64,000 bases of DNA, from positions 248,001 through 312,000 of the forward strand of contig CAZUNG010000001.1 of assembly GCA_964621905.1 (NCBI GenBank), in the 5' to 3' direction. Made by a program: the position numbers and the translations under genes. Positions 24,846 to 33,058 of the stretch are shown in pieces; position 1 is the first letter of the stretch, and every line of letters begins with the position of its first letter. Below the pieces are notes generated by a model that was given only the letters and a program-made list of their open reading frames with translations, searched no databases and was not told the origin of the DNA. The DNA comes from Ruminococcus_G sp964621905 (lineage in GTDB: Bacteria; Bacillota; Clostridia; Lachnospirales; Lachnospiraceae).

Positions 24846-24918
24846 TGGAGCATACGGGGCTCGAACCCGTGACCTCAACACTGCCAGTGTTGCGCGCTCC
24901 CAGCTGCGCCAATACCCC
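24846..24918 (-). tRNA. tRNA-Ala (GGC)
   Basis: Read on the minus strand, the acceptor GGGGTAT pairs with ATGCTCC, including the G3:U70 pair that marks alanine tRNAs. The anticodon arm CAACA-CTGGCAG-TGTTG gives anticodon GGC. The T-arm is CGGGTTCGAGCCCCG. CCA is not encoded. Confidence 0.93.
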
Positions 24919-24921
24919 ATA

Positions 24922-24995
24922 TGGAAGCAACGGGGCTCGAACCCATGACCTCTCGCGTGTCAGGCGAACGCTCATCCCAGCTGAGCTATGCTTCC
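24922..24995 (-). tRNA. tRNA-Val (GAC)
   Basis: On the minus strand the acceptor GGAAGCA pairs with TGCTTCC. The D-arm is AGCTCAGCTGGGATGAGC. The anticodon loop CTGACAC in stem TTCGC/GCGAG gives GAC. CCA is not encoded. Only a few bases separate it from tRNA-Ala downstream, so the two are co-transcribed. Confidence 0.92.
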
Positions 24996-25045
24996 ATCTG
25001 AGATTATTGTATCAGAAAAAGTACCCTCTGTGCAATAAAAAAATA

Positions 25046-25228
25046 TCAGTAAATGTTATCAATGGACATGACATAGCTGTGCATCTCCTGTCGGGAGGAT
25101 ATCTCACGGGCTCCGTCGATGACGGCGTTTTGTTTTTCCTGGGGAAGTCCTGAAAAATGACTCATGATTTCCGGATGCATTGAGAGTTCCATGGTAAAAC
25201 CGATCGGCAGTTCTTCATGATCAAACAT
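25046..25228 (-). CDS. Small conserved protein (60 aa), unknown function
   Basis: The product starts MFDHEELPIGFTMELSMHPE and ends in a helical EEMHSYV-like segment. Similar small 'LPIGFxMxLAxNPxAMxxF' proteins are, to my memory, common in Clostridia. AAAGGAGGCAACCTC gives a strong ribosome site. No domain of known function and no membrane segment. Confidence 0.72.
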   Translation of the reverse strand: MFDHEELPIGFTMELSMHPEIMSHFSGLPQEKQNAVIDGAREISSRQEMHSYVMSIDNIY

Positions 25229-25337
25229 TGAGGTTGCCTCCTTTCTTGTGATTCTTGATGTATGATAGTATGCGGTTATTTAGGAAAATTATACAAAGAG
25301 ATTGTATGGGGAAGCAGTCCCAAATGCAAAAATGTGG

Positions 25338-25343
25338 TATAAT
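25338..25343 (+). promoter_or_regulatory. Extended -10 promoter element for flavoprotein gene
   Basis: TATAAT preceded by TGG (TGn extension), 55 bases before the start at 25398. No good -35 element is visible. Confidence 0.45.
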
Positions 25344-25397
25344 AATTAAATAAAAGGAAGCTGGCGTCGGTGCACAGCAAAGTACGGAGGTAGTGGT

Positions 25398-26018
25398 ATG
25401 AAAGTAGTTGCATTTAACGGAAGTCCCAGAAAGGGCGGTAACACAGAACAATGTCTGAAGATTGTGGAAAAAGAACTGCTTGCCGGGGGAATCGAACTGG
25501 AGATCATACAGGTAGGGGCAAAAGCAAAACCCTGCACTGCCTGTAATCAATGTCTTGAGACGGGAAGCGGCCATTGTGTTCAGAAAGATGAAGTCAATGG
25601 ATGGATTGATAAAATGGTGGAAGCCGACGGAATCATCCTGGCGTCACCGGTGTATTACGGAGGGATAGCAGGCGGAATGAAGTGCTTTCTGGACCGTGCA
25701 TTTTTGGCGGCGGGGGGCAGCCTGCATCACAAAGTTGGTGCGGCGCTGGTTACTCTGCGCAGATCAGGAGGACTGGAGACGTATCAGCAGCTGAACGCGT
25801 ATCTGAATACGATGGAAATGGTGATCGCAACTTCCGACTACTGGCAGGCGGCACATGGTCTGGATGCCGGAGAAGTGCTGCTGGATGCAGAAGGTGTGGA
25901 AGTGATAGCCAGACTTGGACGAAATATTGCCTGGCTGGTAACTCTGATTCATGATGCAAAAGGCAGAATTGACCCGCCGGAGTCAAAACAGAGAACCATG
26001 ACAAATTTTATACGGTAA
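25398..26018 (+). CDS. Flavodoxin-family NAD(P)H-dependent oxidoreductase (iron-sulfur flavoprotein type)
   Basis: A 206-residue protein with the FMN phosphate loop FNGSPRKGGNTE (residues 5-16) and the Cys motif KPCTACNQCLETGSGHC, which can hold an iron-sulfur cluster in the ISF group. SPVYYGGIAGGMKCFLDR (about 83-100) is the flavin/active-site segment typical of NADPH-dependent FMN reductases. The likely role is electron transfer or reduction of quinones/small molecules in an anaerobe; the natural substrate is unknown. GTACGGAGGTAGTGGT lies before the ATG. A strong terminator follows. Confidence 0.9.
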   Translation: MKVVAFNGSPRKGGNTEQCLKIVEKELLAGGIELEIIQVGAKAKPCTACNQCLETGSGHCVQKDEVNGWIDKMVEADGIILASPVYYGGIAGGMKCFLDRAFLAAGGSLHHKVGAALVTLRRSGGLETYQQLNAYLNTMEMVIATSDYWQAAHGLDAGEVLLDAEGVEVIARLGRNIAWLVTLIHDAKGRIDPPESKQRTMTNFIR

Positions 26019-26031
26019 GCTGCGGCAAAAC

Positions 26032-26073
26032 AACCACCCCCTGCAGACTGTTAAACAAAAGCAGGGGGTGGTT
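26032..26073 (+). terminator. Strong terminator after flavoprotein gene
   Basis: AACCACCCCCTGC pairs with GCAGGGGGTGGTT; TTT follows. The T-tract is short, but the stem is very stable. The next gene is convergent. Confidence 0.7.
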
Positions 26074-26088
26074 TCGACAGCGTCATGC

Positions 26089-26301
26089 TCAAAGAGCAGC
26101 TTCGTAAGCAATCAGAGAGATATGTTTTCCGAGCTCTGCGCTGATACGCTGCTCACAGGCCTGAATTTCTGAACAGCAGGAATCCGAGATGTCTGCAATG
26201 CTGTATGACTCATCTGCGATTGCCCGCTCCATGACGTCGTCCATTTTAGAATGACAGGAGGAAGGCAGATCCATGGCATTTGTTGTGATTTTGCTTTCCA
26301 T
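26089..26301 (-). CDS. Small conserved protein (70 aa), unknown function
   Basis: Starts MESKITTNAMDLPSSCHSKM and ends with a helical CSEIQACEQRISAELGKHISL-like stretch. Four Cys (one SCC pair) are visible. The start at 26301 has AAAGGTGGTGTTAAA upstream; the frame to 26370 has no ribosome site. It is divergent from the MBL-fold gene. Function unknown. Confidence 0.65.
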   Translation of the reverse strand: MESKITTNAMDLPSSCHSKMDDVMERAIADESYSIADISDSCCSEIQACEQRISAELGKHISLIAYEAAL

Positions 26302-26386
26302 TTTAACACCACCTTTCTGAATCAGTATGCGCATGAACGGATAAAATATGTAATTGAAAGCAAAAAACATCCGGGGGAAGATGTTT

Positions 26387-27547
26387 ATGAAAAAAACAGT
26401 TGGAATTTTACGCTGGATTCTTGGGATCCTGTTTATTCTTGTGGTGTCCGCATTCTCGTATTTGAATGTTGACGGAGAAATTTCTAGGACATGCCAGCAT
26501 CAAAATGAAGCCGGTAAAAAGAGCCAAACTGCTGTCATGGAGGTCCATTTTATAGAGGTGGGCCAGGCGGACAGTATTCTGGTCACATCTGATCAGGAAA
26601 GTCTTTTGATTGATGCCGGAAACAATGAAGATGGCAAAGCAGTGGCAGCGTATCTTCAGCGTCTGAAACTTAAAAAACTGGATTATGTGATCTGCACACA
26701 TCCTCATGAAGATCACATTGGCGGGATGGATGATGTTATTACTACATTTGCCGTCGATACGGTCATAATGCCGGAGCAGACACATACCTCTCAGACATTT
26801 ATGGATGTGCTGAAAGCTGTGCAAAAGAAAAATCTTAAGATTACGCTGGCTCATGCAGGAGATGTCTATCCGATTGGAGACGGTAAATTTACCATACTGG
26901 CACCTGACAAAGATGCTGATTACAAAGATGATCTGAACAGCTGGTCGGTTGCGATCAAGCTGGAACATGGTGATAATCGATTTGTTTTTACGGGAGACGG
27001 TGAGCAGAAGACTGAAAAAGATATTCTGGACAGTGGATTTGACGTTCAGGGTGATGTATTAAAAGCGGGACATCACGGAAGCGAAACTTCAAACAGCGAT
27101 GAATTTGTGCAGGCTGTAAATCCCAAATATGCGGTCATCAGCTGTGGAAAAGAAAACCAGTACGGACATCCGGATGCAAGCGTGCTGAAATCTTTTGCCG
27201 CACGGGGGATTCAGGTTTTTCGAACGGACGAACAGGGAACCGTAGTTGCAAAAAGCGACGGCAGCCATATTACCTGGAATACGAAGCCGAGTACATCGAT
27301 GAAAGCGGGAATTGCACGAACAGATCAGACTGATGAAGATGCTAAGCCAGGGAGCCGGACAGAAGACCGGACGCAGCAGGATGCAGGGGATGCCGGCGGC
27401 AAAGTGATTGTTCATATCACGAAAACAGGAGAGAAGTATCACACTGCCGGATGCCGATATCTGAAATCGAGGGATATCGAAGTGACGCTTGAGAACGCGA
27501 AGGCAAAAAAGCTGACACCGTGCAGTAAATGCAGTCCGCCCCGGTAA
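26387..27547 (+). CDS. Secreted/membrane-anchored MBL-fold hydrolase (ComEC C-domain-like)
   Basis: The 386-residue protein starts with one membrane helix (about residues 4-22), so the rest is probably outside the cell. The metallo-beta-lactamase domain follows: HFIEVGQADSILV, then the zinc motif THPHEDHIGG, then FTGDGE and LKAGHHGS, as in the C-terminal domain of ComEC. A linker leads to a C-terminal module (YHTAGCRYLKS...LTPCSKCSPP) that resembles the Ada-type metal-binding fold. The start at 26387 has GGGGGA eight bases upstream; 26354 and 26381 are less likely. DUF3006 follows in the same operon. Substrate unknown, perhaps nucleic acid or phosphodiester. Confidence 0.88.
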   Translation: MKKTVGILRWILGILFILVVSAFSYLNVDGEISRTCQHQNEAGKKSQTAVMEVHFIEVGQADSILVTSDQESLLIDAGNNEDGKAVAAYLQRLKLKKLDYVICTHPHEDHIGGMDDVITTFAVDTVIMPEQTHTSQTFMDVLKAVQKKNLKITLAHAGDVYPIGDGKFTILAPDKDADYKDDLNSWSVAIKLEHGDNRFVFTGDGEQKTEKDILDSGFDVQGDVLKAGHHGSETSNSDEFVQAVNPKYAVISCGKENQYGHPDASVLKSFAARGIQVFRTDEQGTVVAKSDGSHITWNTKPSTSMKAGIARTDQTDEDAKPGSRTEDRTQQDAGDAGGKVIVHITKTGEKYHTAGCRYLKSRDIEVTLENAKAKKLTPCSKCSPPR

Positions 27548-27562
27548 GGAGGAAACAAAAGC

Positions 27563-27781
27563 ATGAAATTAATTGTAGACCGCAGAGAAAAAGAACTCGT
27601 GATCTGCGAAACTGAAAAAAAAGAAACGATGCAGATACCAATATCAGTATTTTCGGCAGACCCGAAGGACGGAGATGTGATCTTGTATGAAGAGGGAGCA
27701 GCAAGGATCCTGACCGAGGAGACGCGAAAAAGGAAGCAGATGGCAGATGCTCTCTTTGAGAGCCTTATAAAAAAGAAATAA
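27563..27781 (+). CDS. DUF3006 protein
   Basis: A 72-residue protein: a small beta-barrel-like KLIVDRREKELVICE / IPISVFSADPKDGDVI plan followed by a helix rich in Lys and Arg. This is the DUF3006 pattern. The family regularly sits beside ComEC-like MBL hydrolases, as here (16 bases downstream, AAGGAGGAAACAAAAGC before the ATG). Its role is unknown. Confidence 0.85.
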   Translation: MKLIVDRREKELVICETEKKETMQIPISVFSADPKDGDVILYEEGAARILTEETRKRKQMADALFESLIKKK

Positions 27782-27788
27782 CCGTGCA

Positions 27789-27823
27789 GAAGGTTCACAC
27801 CGGGATTGTGTGGGCCTTTTGTA
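27789..27823 (+). terminator. Terminator after DUF3006 gene
   Basis: GGTTCACAC pairs with GTGTGGGCC (two G-T pairs) across CGGGATT, followed by TTTTGTATTTTTT. Confidence 0.75.
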
Positions 27824-27953
27824 TTTTTTACGGAGATTTTACAAAGATTGTACGCTGCATGAGAGCAGCTCCCGCTGTAATTCGTTATACTTTACATAAA
27901 CATCCTCAATAACAACATAATAATAGAAAGCAGCTTATTTAAAGGAGCAGTGA

Positions 27954-29582
27954 ATGAAACGTAAAGTAGCATGTGATGCAGTGATTTTGTATTCTAATGA
28001 TATTCATTGTGCAGCGGAGGGATATCCGAAATTGGCAGCATACCGCTGTCAGATGGAAGAAGCCGGATATAAGGTGATTGTCGTGGATGCAGGAGATGCG
28101 ATTCAGGGGGAGGCTATCGGAACCATGACACAAGGAAGGGCAGTTGTTCGGATGATGAATGCTGTCGGATATGACGCTGCAGTTCCGGGCAATCATGAGT
28201 TTGACTATGGAATGGACGTATTTTTGAACATCGCTGAACAGGAAGCAGAATTTCCATATCTGAGTGTCAACTTCCTGCACAGGAGATATGGCAACCGTGT
28301 ATTTGCACCATACCGGATAGTGGATACAGGAGGAAAAAAGATTGCACTGATCGGAATCTGCACTCCGGAAACCTATACGAAGTCCACGCCTGGCTATTTT
28401 AAAGGCAGTGACGGAGAATTCCGTTATACATTCTGTGAGGAAACACTGTACAGTACCGTACAGCAAGCTGTCGGCAAGGCAAAGGAAGAAGGGGCACAGA
28501 CGGTCGTAGTACTCGGACATCTGGGGATTGAAGGCATTACAAAAGGCTGGAGGTCTGTTGATGTTATCGCCAATACCAAAGGTATCGATGTATTTATCGA
28601 CGGGCATTCACATGAAAAAATCCCATGTCTGCGTTGTCAGAATAAAGAAGGAAGCAGTGTTCTTCTGACTTCTGCCGGGGAAAAGTTTGCGGATTTTGGG
28701 AAAATTACCATCTTAAGTGATGGTACGGCAAGAACAGAGCTGATCAGTACGGAGACGGTTGATATTACGTCATCAGAACAAGTCCAGACAGTGTATCGTT
28801 CGGTACAGCAGATTGCGGATGATTTCAGAAAAGAAACGTCATGTCTGGATGATGTGGTCGGAGTGTCTGAGGTCACTCTGACAGCGTATGATCCCTGTAC
28901 CGGTGATCGGGCAGTGAGAAACTGTGAGACAAATCTCGGGGACTTCGTTGCTGATGCCTACTGTGCGTGTTCCGGGGCAGACTTTGCGCTGGTGAATGGC
29001 GGAAGGATACGTGCATCTCTTAGAGAGGGCATTGTAACGCGCAGACATATGACTGATGTCAATCCATGGAACAATGAGATGTGTGTGATTAAGATTTGCG
29101 GACAGCAGGTACTGGACGCGCTGGAACACGGGGCGCGGATGTACCCTGAGGAGTGCGGAGGATTTTTGCAGAGTTCCGGATTGACATATGAGATTGATCT
29201 GAAAATACAGGAGTCCCCCGTTGTTACGGATGAAAGGGATCTGTTTCTGTTTGTGAACAGCAGAAAGCCCCGGAAAGTAAAAAATGTCCGAATAAAAGGC
29301 CGGCCGATAGACCCCGAGAACATGTACACAGTTGTCGGCAGCTGTTACATGCTTTTAGATGCGGGAGACGGATTTTCCATGTTTGAGGGTGCCGAAATCA
29401 TTCAGAGAGAAAATCTGCTGTCCGATACCGAGATGCTGGTTTCTTATCTGAGAGTGGATCTGCATGGCAGAGTACCAAGAAAGAAATATCAGAGTATGTT
29501 TGGAGAGCGGCGAATTGTCTTTTCGGGGGAAGAAGCTGATCGGGGTGCGGCAGCCGTCACGGGTTTTGCCGTGTCGTATTAG
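27954..29582 (+). CDS. UshA-like 5'-nucleotidase / metallophosphoesterase without signal peptide
   Basis: The 542-residue protein has a calcineurin-like phosphoesterase domain (metal motifs YSNDIHCAAEG, VVDAGDAIQGE, GNHEFDYG, GHSHEK) and a C-terminal 5'-nucleotidase domain (NCETNLGDFVADAY, LVNGGRIRASL, NEMCVIKICGQQV). These enzymes remove phosphate from nucleotides, 2',3'-cyclic nucleotides or sugar nucleotides. Unusually, no signal peptide precedes the catalytic domain, so it should act inside the cell. AAAGGAGCAGTGA lies before the ATG. It is a single-gene unit between two terminators. Confidence 0.9.
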   Translation: MKRKVACDAVILYSNDIHCAAEGYPKLAAYRCQMEEAGYKVIVVDAGDAIQGEAIGTMTQGRAVVRMMNAVGYDAAVPGNHEFDYGMDVFLNIAEQEAEFPYLSVNFLHRRYGNRVFAPYRIVDTGGKKIALIGICTPETYTKSTPGYFKGSDGEFRYTFCEETLYSTVQQAVGKAKEEGAQTVVVLGHLGIEGITKGWRSVDVIANTKGIDVFIDGHSHEKIPCLRCQNKEGSSVLLTSAGEKFADFGKITILSDGTARTELISTETVDITSSEQVQTVYRSVQQIADDFRKETSCLDDVVGVSEVTLTAYDPCTGDRAVRNCETNLGDFVADAYCACSGADFALVNGGRIRASLREGIVTRRHMTDVNPWNNEMCVIKICGQQVLDALEHGARMYPEECGGFLQSSGLTYEIDLKIQESPVVTDERDLFLFVNSRKPRKVKNVRIKGRPIDPENMYTVVGSCYMLLDAGDGFSMFEGAEIIQRENLLSDTEMLVSYLRVDLHGRVPRKKYQSMFGERRIVFSGEEADRGAAAVTGFAVSY

Positions 29583-29603
29583 GAAACATGAATCAGGCTC
29601 CTG

Positions 29604-29638
29604 TAACAGCTGTAAATTTCTTACAGCTGTATTTTTTT
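29604..29638 (+). terminator. Terminator after the nucleotidase-like gene
   Basis: ACAGCTGTAA pairs with TTACAGCTGT, followed by ATTTTTTTG. Confidence 0.88.
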
Positions 29639-29641
29639 GTC

Positions 29642-29670
29642 TTGACAAAATGTATATAAGTGTATATATT
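29642..29670 (+). promoter_or_regulatory. Sigma-A promoter of the gntR-ABC operon
   Basis: TTGACA and TATATT with 17-base spacing. The next feature, an operator-like repeat, covers the -10 box. Confidence 0.8.
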
Positions 29671-29681
29671 GAATATATACA
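29651..29681 (+). promoter_or_regulatory. Operator-like repeat for the YtrA-type GntR regulator
   Basis: TGTATATA-TTGAA-TATATACA (29661-29681) is a perfect inverted repeat covering the -10 region. A further copy of TGTATATA lies 10 bases upstream. It fits autorepression by the first gene of the operon. Confidence 0.65.
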
Positions 29682-29709
29682 ATAAATGCAAAAAGAAAGG
29701 GGAGAATGG

Positions 29710-30084
29710 ATGAATATCATTATCAGTAATTCAAGTGGGAAACCGATTTATGAACAGATTACTTCCCAGATGAAAAATCTGATATTATCCGGAGAATTAA
29801 AACCGCATGATGCACTGCCTTCAATGCGCCTTCTTGCAAAAGAGCTCAGAATCAGTGTCATCACGACGAAACGGGCGTATGAGGATCTTGAAAAAGATGG
29901 GTTTATCTATTCGGTTGTAGGAAAAGGGAGTTTTGTTTCGGATACCAATCACGAATTAATGAAAGAAGAACAGCTGAAAATAATAGAAGAGCATCTGGCG
30001 GCAGCGATCAGTCAGGCACAGCAGGCGGCTGTGACGAAAGAGGAGCTGGTGGAAATGCTTACGATGCTGTATGAGGAGGTCTGA
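29710..30084 (+). CDS. GntR-family regulator, YtrA subfamily
   Basis: A 124-residue protein: winged-helix GntR domain (PIYEQITSQMKNLILSGELKPHDALPSMRLLAKEL, recognition helix SVITTKRAYEDLEKDGF, wing VVGKGSFV) and a short helical tail (~40 residues) instead of an effector domain, the mark of the YtrA subfamily. Members repress their own ABC-exporter operon and are often relieved by cell-envelope antibiotics. The start at 29710 has GGGGAG in front; 29686 is less likely. It is two bases from the ATPase gene. Confidence 0.9.
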   Translation: MNIIISNSSGKPIYEQITSQMKNLILSGELKPHDALPSMRLLAKELRISVITTKRAYEDLEKDGFIYSVVGKGSFVSDTNHELMKEEQLKIIEEHLAAAISQAQQAAVTKEELVEMLTMLYEEV

Positions 30085-30086
30085 CT

Positions 30087-30947
30087 ATGGGAATGGCAGT
30101 GAGTTTGAAAAATGTAACGAAGCATTATGAAAAGTTCACATTGGATCACGTGACTCTGGAGATTCCGAAAGGCTGCATTATGGGACTGGTGGGGGAAAAC
30201 GGTGCGGGAAAAACGACACTTTTGAAACTTATTCTGGAGATGATCCATCGTGATGAAGGGGAGATTAAAATTGACGGTATTTCCATGGAAGAGCTGCCGG
30301 AGGACTGGAAAAATAATGTGGGAGCGGTGATCTCCTGGCTGGATTTTGCAGCGACCATGAATGCGTCAGAGGTTGGTACGTGTATGCGGAGTGTTTTTTC
30401 CGGATGGCAGCAGGAAACATATGAACAGTACCTGAAACGTTTTCAAATTGATCCGGATAAAAGAATAAAAGAATACTCCCACGGAATGAAAATGAAACTT
30501 AATATTGTTGTCGCCATATCCCATCAGGCGAAACTTCTGATCCTGGACGAAGCCACCAGCGGTCTGGATCCGGTAGTGCGGGATGATATCCTGGATCTGC
30601 TGCTGGAGTTTATTCAGGATGAAGAACATACCGTACTGATCTCTTCCCACATAACGAGTGATCTGGAAAAAATTGCGGATTATATTGCTTATCTGGACAT
30701 GGGAAAATTAAAGTTCTGTCTGAACAAAGATGAAATGCTGGACAGCTACGGGGTTGTCAGATGTACACCGGAAGACTATGAAAAGATACCGAAAGAATTC
30801 CTAAAAGGAGTACGTAAAAACCGTTTTGAATATGAGGCGCTGGTCAACAACCGTCTGCAGGTTAAAAAGCAGCTGCCTGATCTGGTGGTGGACACAACGA
30901 GTATTGAAGAGATTATTCTGTTTATGGTAAAGGGGGAACCGTCATGA
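30087..30947 (+). CDS. ABC transporter ATP-binding protein (YtrA operon)
   Basis: The 286-residue ATPase has Walker A GENGAGKTT (about 38-46), signature YSHGMKMKLNIV (a variant of LSGGQ, common in this exporter class), Walker B LLILDEATSGLDP and switch ISSHITSD. The C-terminal ~80 residues are variable. It is co-encoded with a GntR/YtrA regulator and an ABC-2-type permease, so it probably powers export of an unknown compound or protects the envelope. The ribosome site ATGAGGAGGTCTG overlaps the preceding stop codon. Confidence 0.9.
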   Translation: MGMAVSLKNVTKHYEKFTLDHVTLEIPKGCIMGLVGENGAGKTTLLKLILEMIHRDEGEIKIDGISMEELPEDWKNNVGAVISWLDFAATMNASEVGTCMRSVFSGWQQETYEQYLKRFQIDPDKRIKEYSHGMKMKLNIVVAISHQAKLLILDEATSGLDPVVRDDILDLLLEFIQDEEHTVLISSHITSDLEKIADYIAYLDMGKLKFCLNKDEMLDSYGVVRCTPEDYEKIPKEFLKGVRKNRFEYEALVNNRLQVKKQLPDLVVDTTSIEEIILFMVKGEPS

Positions 30948-31588
30948 GAGGATTACTGTTAAAAGATATTTATATGCAGAAGCAGTATTTAAAACAATAT
31001 GTAGTAACCTTGTTGTTCTTCAGTGTTTTTGCGGTGATTCTGAAAAGTCCGTCTTATTTGACTTTCATGGGATTGGTTCTCGGACTGACTCAGATGTTTA
31101 CCGTAATCAGCATTGATGAGAGCGGAGGATTCACTTATTGCTTGACACTTCCGGTCAGTCGTAGGAAAATAGTACAAGAGAAATATCTGCTGTTTTTGAT
31201 AGAACTGATTGTGATTTTTGCTGCGACATCGGTCATCGGCGGTATCATTGCAGCGGCAGCGAACATTCCTGTGGGAGAGTGGATGCCGCAGGTGCTGGGT
31301 GCCGGATGTTTTTATCTTCTGGTGATATCTGTTGTCGTTCCGGTGGCACTGAAATGGAAAGTGGAAAAAGCAAGGATTCTGATGCTGGGTATGATTTTAA
31401 TACCTGTAATGCTCATCATACTTGGCAGTAAGCTGATGAGTCAACAAAAGTGGAGCGGTTTTTTTTCCCCCATTGTGAATACATTATCGGGCGGAATCTT
31501 CTATGCTGCCGCTGCGCTGGTACTTGTGGTCATCGTAAGCATCTCCTATCTGATCTCAGTTCAGATATTTCTGAAGAAAGAATTTTAA
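30944..31588 (+). CDS. ABC-2-type exporter permease
   Basis: A 214-residue membrane protein with six hydrophobic segments, beginning MRGLLLKDIYMQKQYLK, the usual opening of ABC-2 permeases (PF13346 type). TYCLTLPVSRRKIVQEKYL (about 66-84) is the conserved cytoplasmic loop. It overlaps the ATPase by four bases (ATGA), so the two are translationally coupled and should form one exporter. Substrate unknown. Confidence 0.87.
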   Translation: MRGLLLKDIYMQKQYLKQYVVTLLFFSVFAVILKSPSYLTFMGLVLGLTQMFTVISIDESGGFTYCLTLPVSRRKIVQEKYLLFLIELIVIFAATSVIGGIIAAAANIPVGEWMPQVLGAGCFYLLVISVVVPVALKWKVEKARILMLGMILIPVMLIILGSKLMSQQKWSGFFSPIVNTLSGGIFYAAAALVLVVIVSISYLISVQIFLKKEF

Positions 31589-31606
31589 GACAGGGAGAGG
31601 ATGGAC

Positions 31607-32992
31607 ATGAATCAGGAACAGGAGAAGAGGCTGGGGACAATGCCGGTAGGGAAGCTGTTATTTCAGATGGCCCTGCCGGCTATTGCCGCGCAGATTATTA
31701 ACGTATTGTACAATATTGTGGACCGGATGTATATCGGGCATATTCCGGATATCGGCGACAAGGCGCTGACCGGAGTCGGTGTGTGTATGCCGCTGATCAT
31801 GGCGATTTCCGCATTTGCTGCGCTTGCGAGCATGGGCAGTGCACCGCGGGCATCGATCATGATGGGAAAAGGAGATGAAGATGCAGCGGAAGAAATCATG
31901 AACAACAGTTTTATCATGCTGTTGATTCTCGGCGTGCTGCTGACGGTTGTTTTCCTGATATTTGGAGAACCGATCCTGATGATATTTGGCGCAAGTGAAA
32001 ATACCATCGGTTATGCAATCGATTATATGCGGATTTATGCGTGCGGTACGCTGTTTGTCCAGCTTGCACTTGGCCTGAATGCATTCATCACAGCTCAGGG
32101 ATTTGCGAAGACGAGTATGCTGACAGTGCTGATCGGTGCAGTGCTGAATATCATTTTAGATCCGATTTTCATCTTTGTTTTTGGAATGGGGGTAAAAGGC
32201 GCAGCGCTTGCAACGATCCTTTCGCAGCTTGTATCGGTAATCTGGGTCGTATGTTTTCTGCGTTCTAAAAAGACAGTGATACATATTCGTCCGCGGTATT
32301 TCCGCCTGCGGGCAAAGGTGATTCTTCCGTGTATTGCACTTGGGGTGTCGCCATTTATCATGCAGTTTACAGAGGGGGTACTGTCGGTATGCTTTAATAC
32401 TCAGCTGCTGAAATACGGCGGCGATCTGGCAGTCGGTGCGATGACGATCCTGAACAGTGCCATGCAGTTTTCCATGCTTCCGCTGATGGGACTGACACAG
32501 GGAGGACAGCCGATCATCAGTTATAATTATGGGGCGGGGAATTTAAAAAGGGTAAAACATACGTTCAGACTGCTGCTGATCAGCTGTCTGTCATATTCTA
32601 CCCTGATATGGGCGGTCTGCATGTTTGCTCCTCAGGTTGTGATTCATATGTTTACAGCAAAGACAGAACTTGTAACGTTTACCGTGAAAGCGATTCGGGT
32701 ATACATGGCAGTTTCGTTGGTATTTGGAGCGCAGATTGCTTGTCAGCAGACATTTATTGCGCTTGGAAATGCAAAAACTTCGGTTTTCCTGGCACTTCTG
32801 AGAAAAGTCTTTCTTCTGATACCGCTGATCTTCGTCCTGCCCAGAGTATTTAACGGAAGTCAGACGATGGCAGTATTTACCGCCGAGCCGCTTGCGGATG
32901 CATGTGCGGTGAGTGTGACGGTGATTTTATTTATTATTTCTTTCCGGAAACTGATGCGCAGTGACAAGCCATTCGCGCCAAATAGCCATTGA
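31607..32992 (+). CDS. MATE-family efflux transporter
   Basis: The 461-residue protein has 12 predicted membrane helices in two similar halves. It begins GTMPVGKLLFQMALPAIAAQIINVLYNIVDRMYIGH, the classic MATE N-terminus, and has PLMGLTQGGQPIISYNYGAGN at the start of the second half. MATE proteins export cationic drugs and metabolites in exchange for Na+ or H+. The start at 31607 is preferred over 31601 because GGGAGAGG sits correctly for it. It lies 18 bases after the ABC permease and may be in the YtrA operon. Confidence 0.9.
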   Translation: MNQEQEKRLGTMPVGKLLFQMALPAIAAQIINVLYNIVDRMYIGHIPDIGDKALTGVGVCMPLIMAISAFAALASMGSAPRASIMMGKGDEDAAEEIMNNSFIMLLILGVLLTVVFLIFGEPILMIFGASENTIGYAIDYMRIYACGTLFVQLALGLNAFITAQGFAKTSMLTVLIGAVLNIILDPIFIFVFGMGVKGAALATILSQLVSVIWVVCFLRSKKTVIHIRPRYFRLRAKVILPCIALGVSPFIMQFTEGVLSVCFNTQLLKYGGDLAVGAMTILNSAMQFSMLPLMGLTQGGQPIISYNYGAGNLKRVKHTFRLLLISCLSYSTLIWAVCMFAPQVVIHMFTAKTELVTFTVKAIRVYMAVSLVFGAQIACQQTFIALGNAKTSVFLALLRKVFLLIPLIFVLPRVFNGSQTMAVFTAEPLADACAVSVTVILFIISFRKLMRSDKPFAPNSH

Positions 32993-33017
32993 CAAAAAAA
33001 GTATAAATTGGTAGAAT
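32989..33017 (+). promoter_or_regulatory. Sigma-A promoter for ilvN
   Basis: TTGACA and TAGAAT with exact 17-base spacing. The -35 box overlaps the stop codon of the MATE gene (TGACA). Confidence 0.75.
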
Positions 33018-33058
33018 AATTGACAAGGTTATTTACCGCATTAGTGGGAGAAAGTAGG

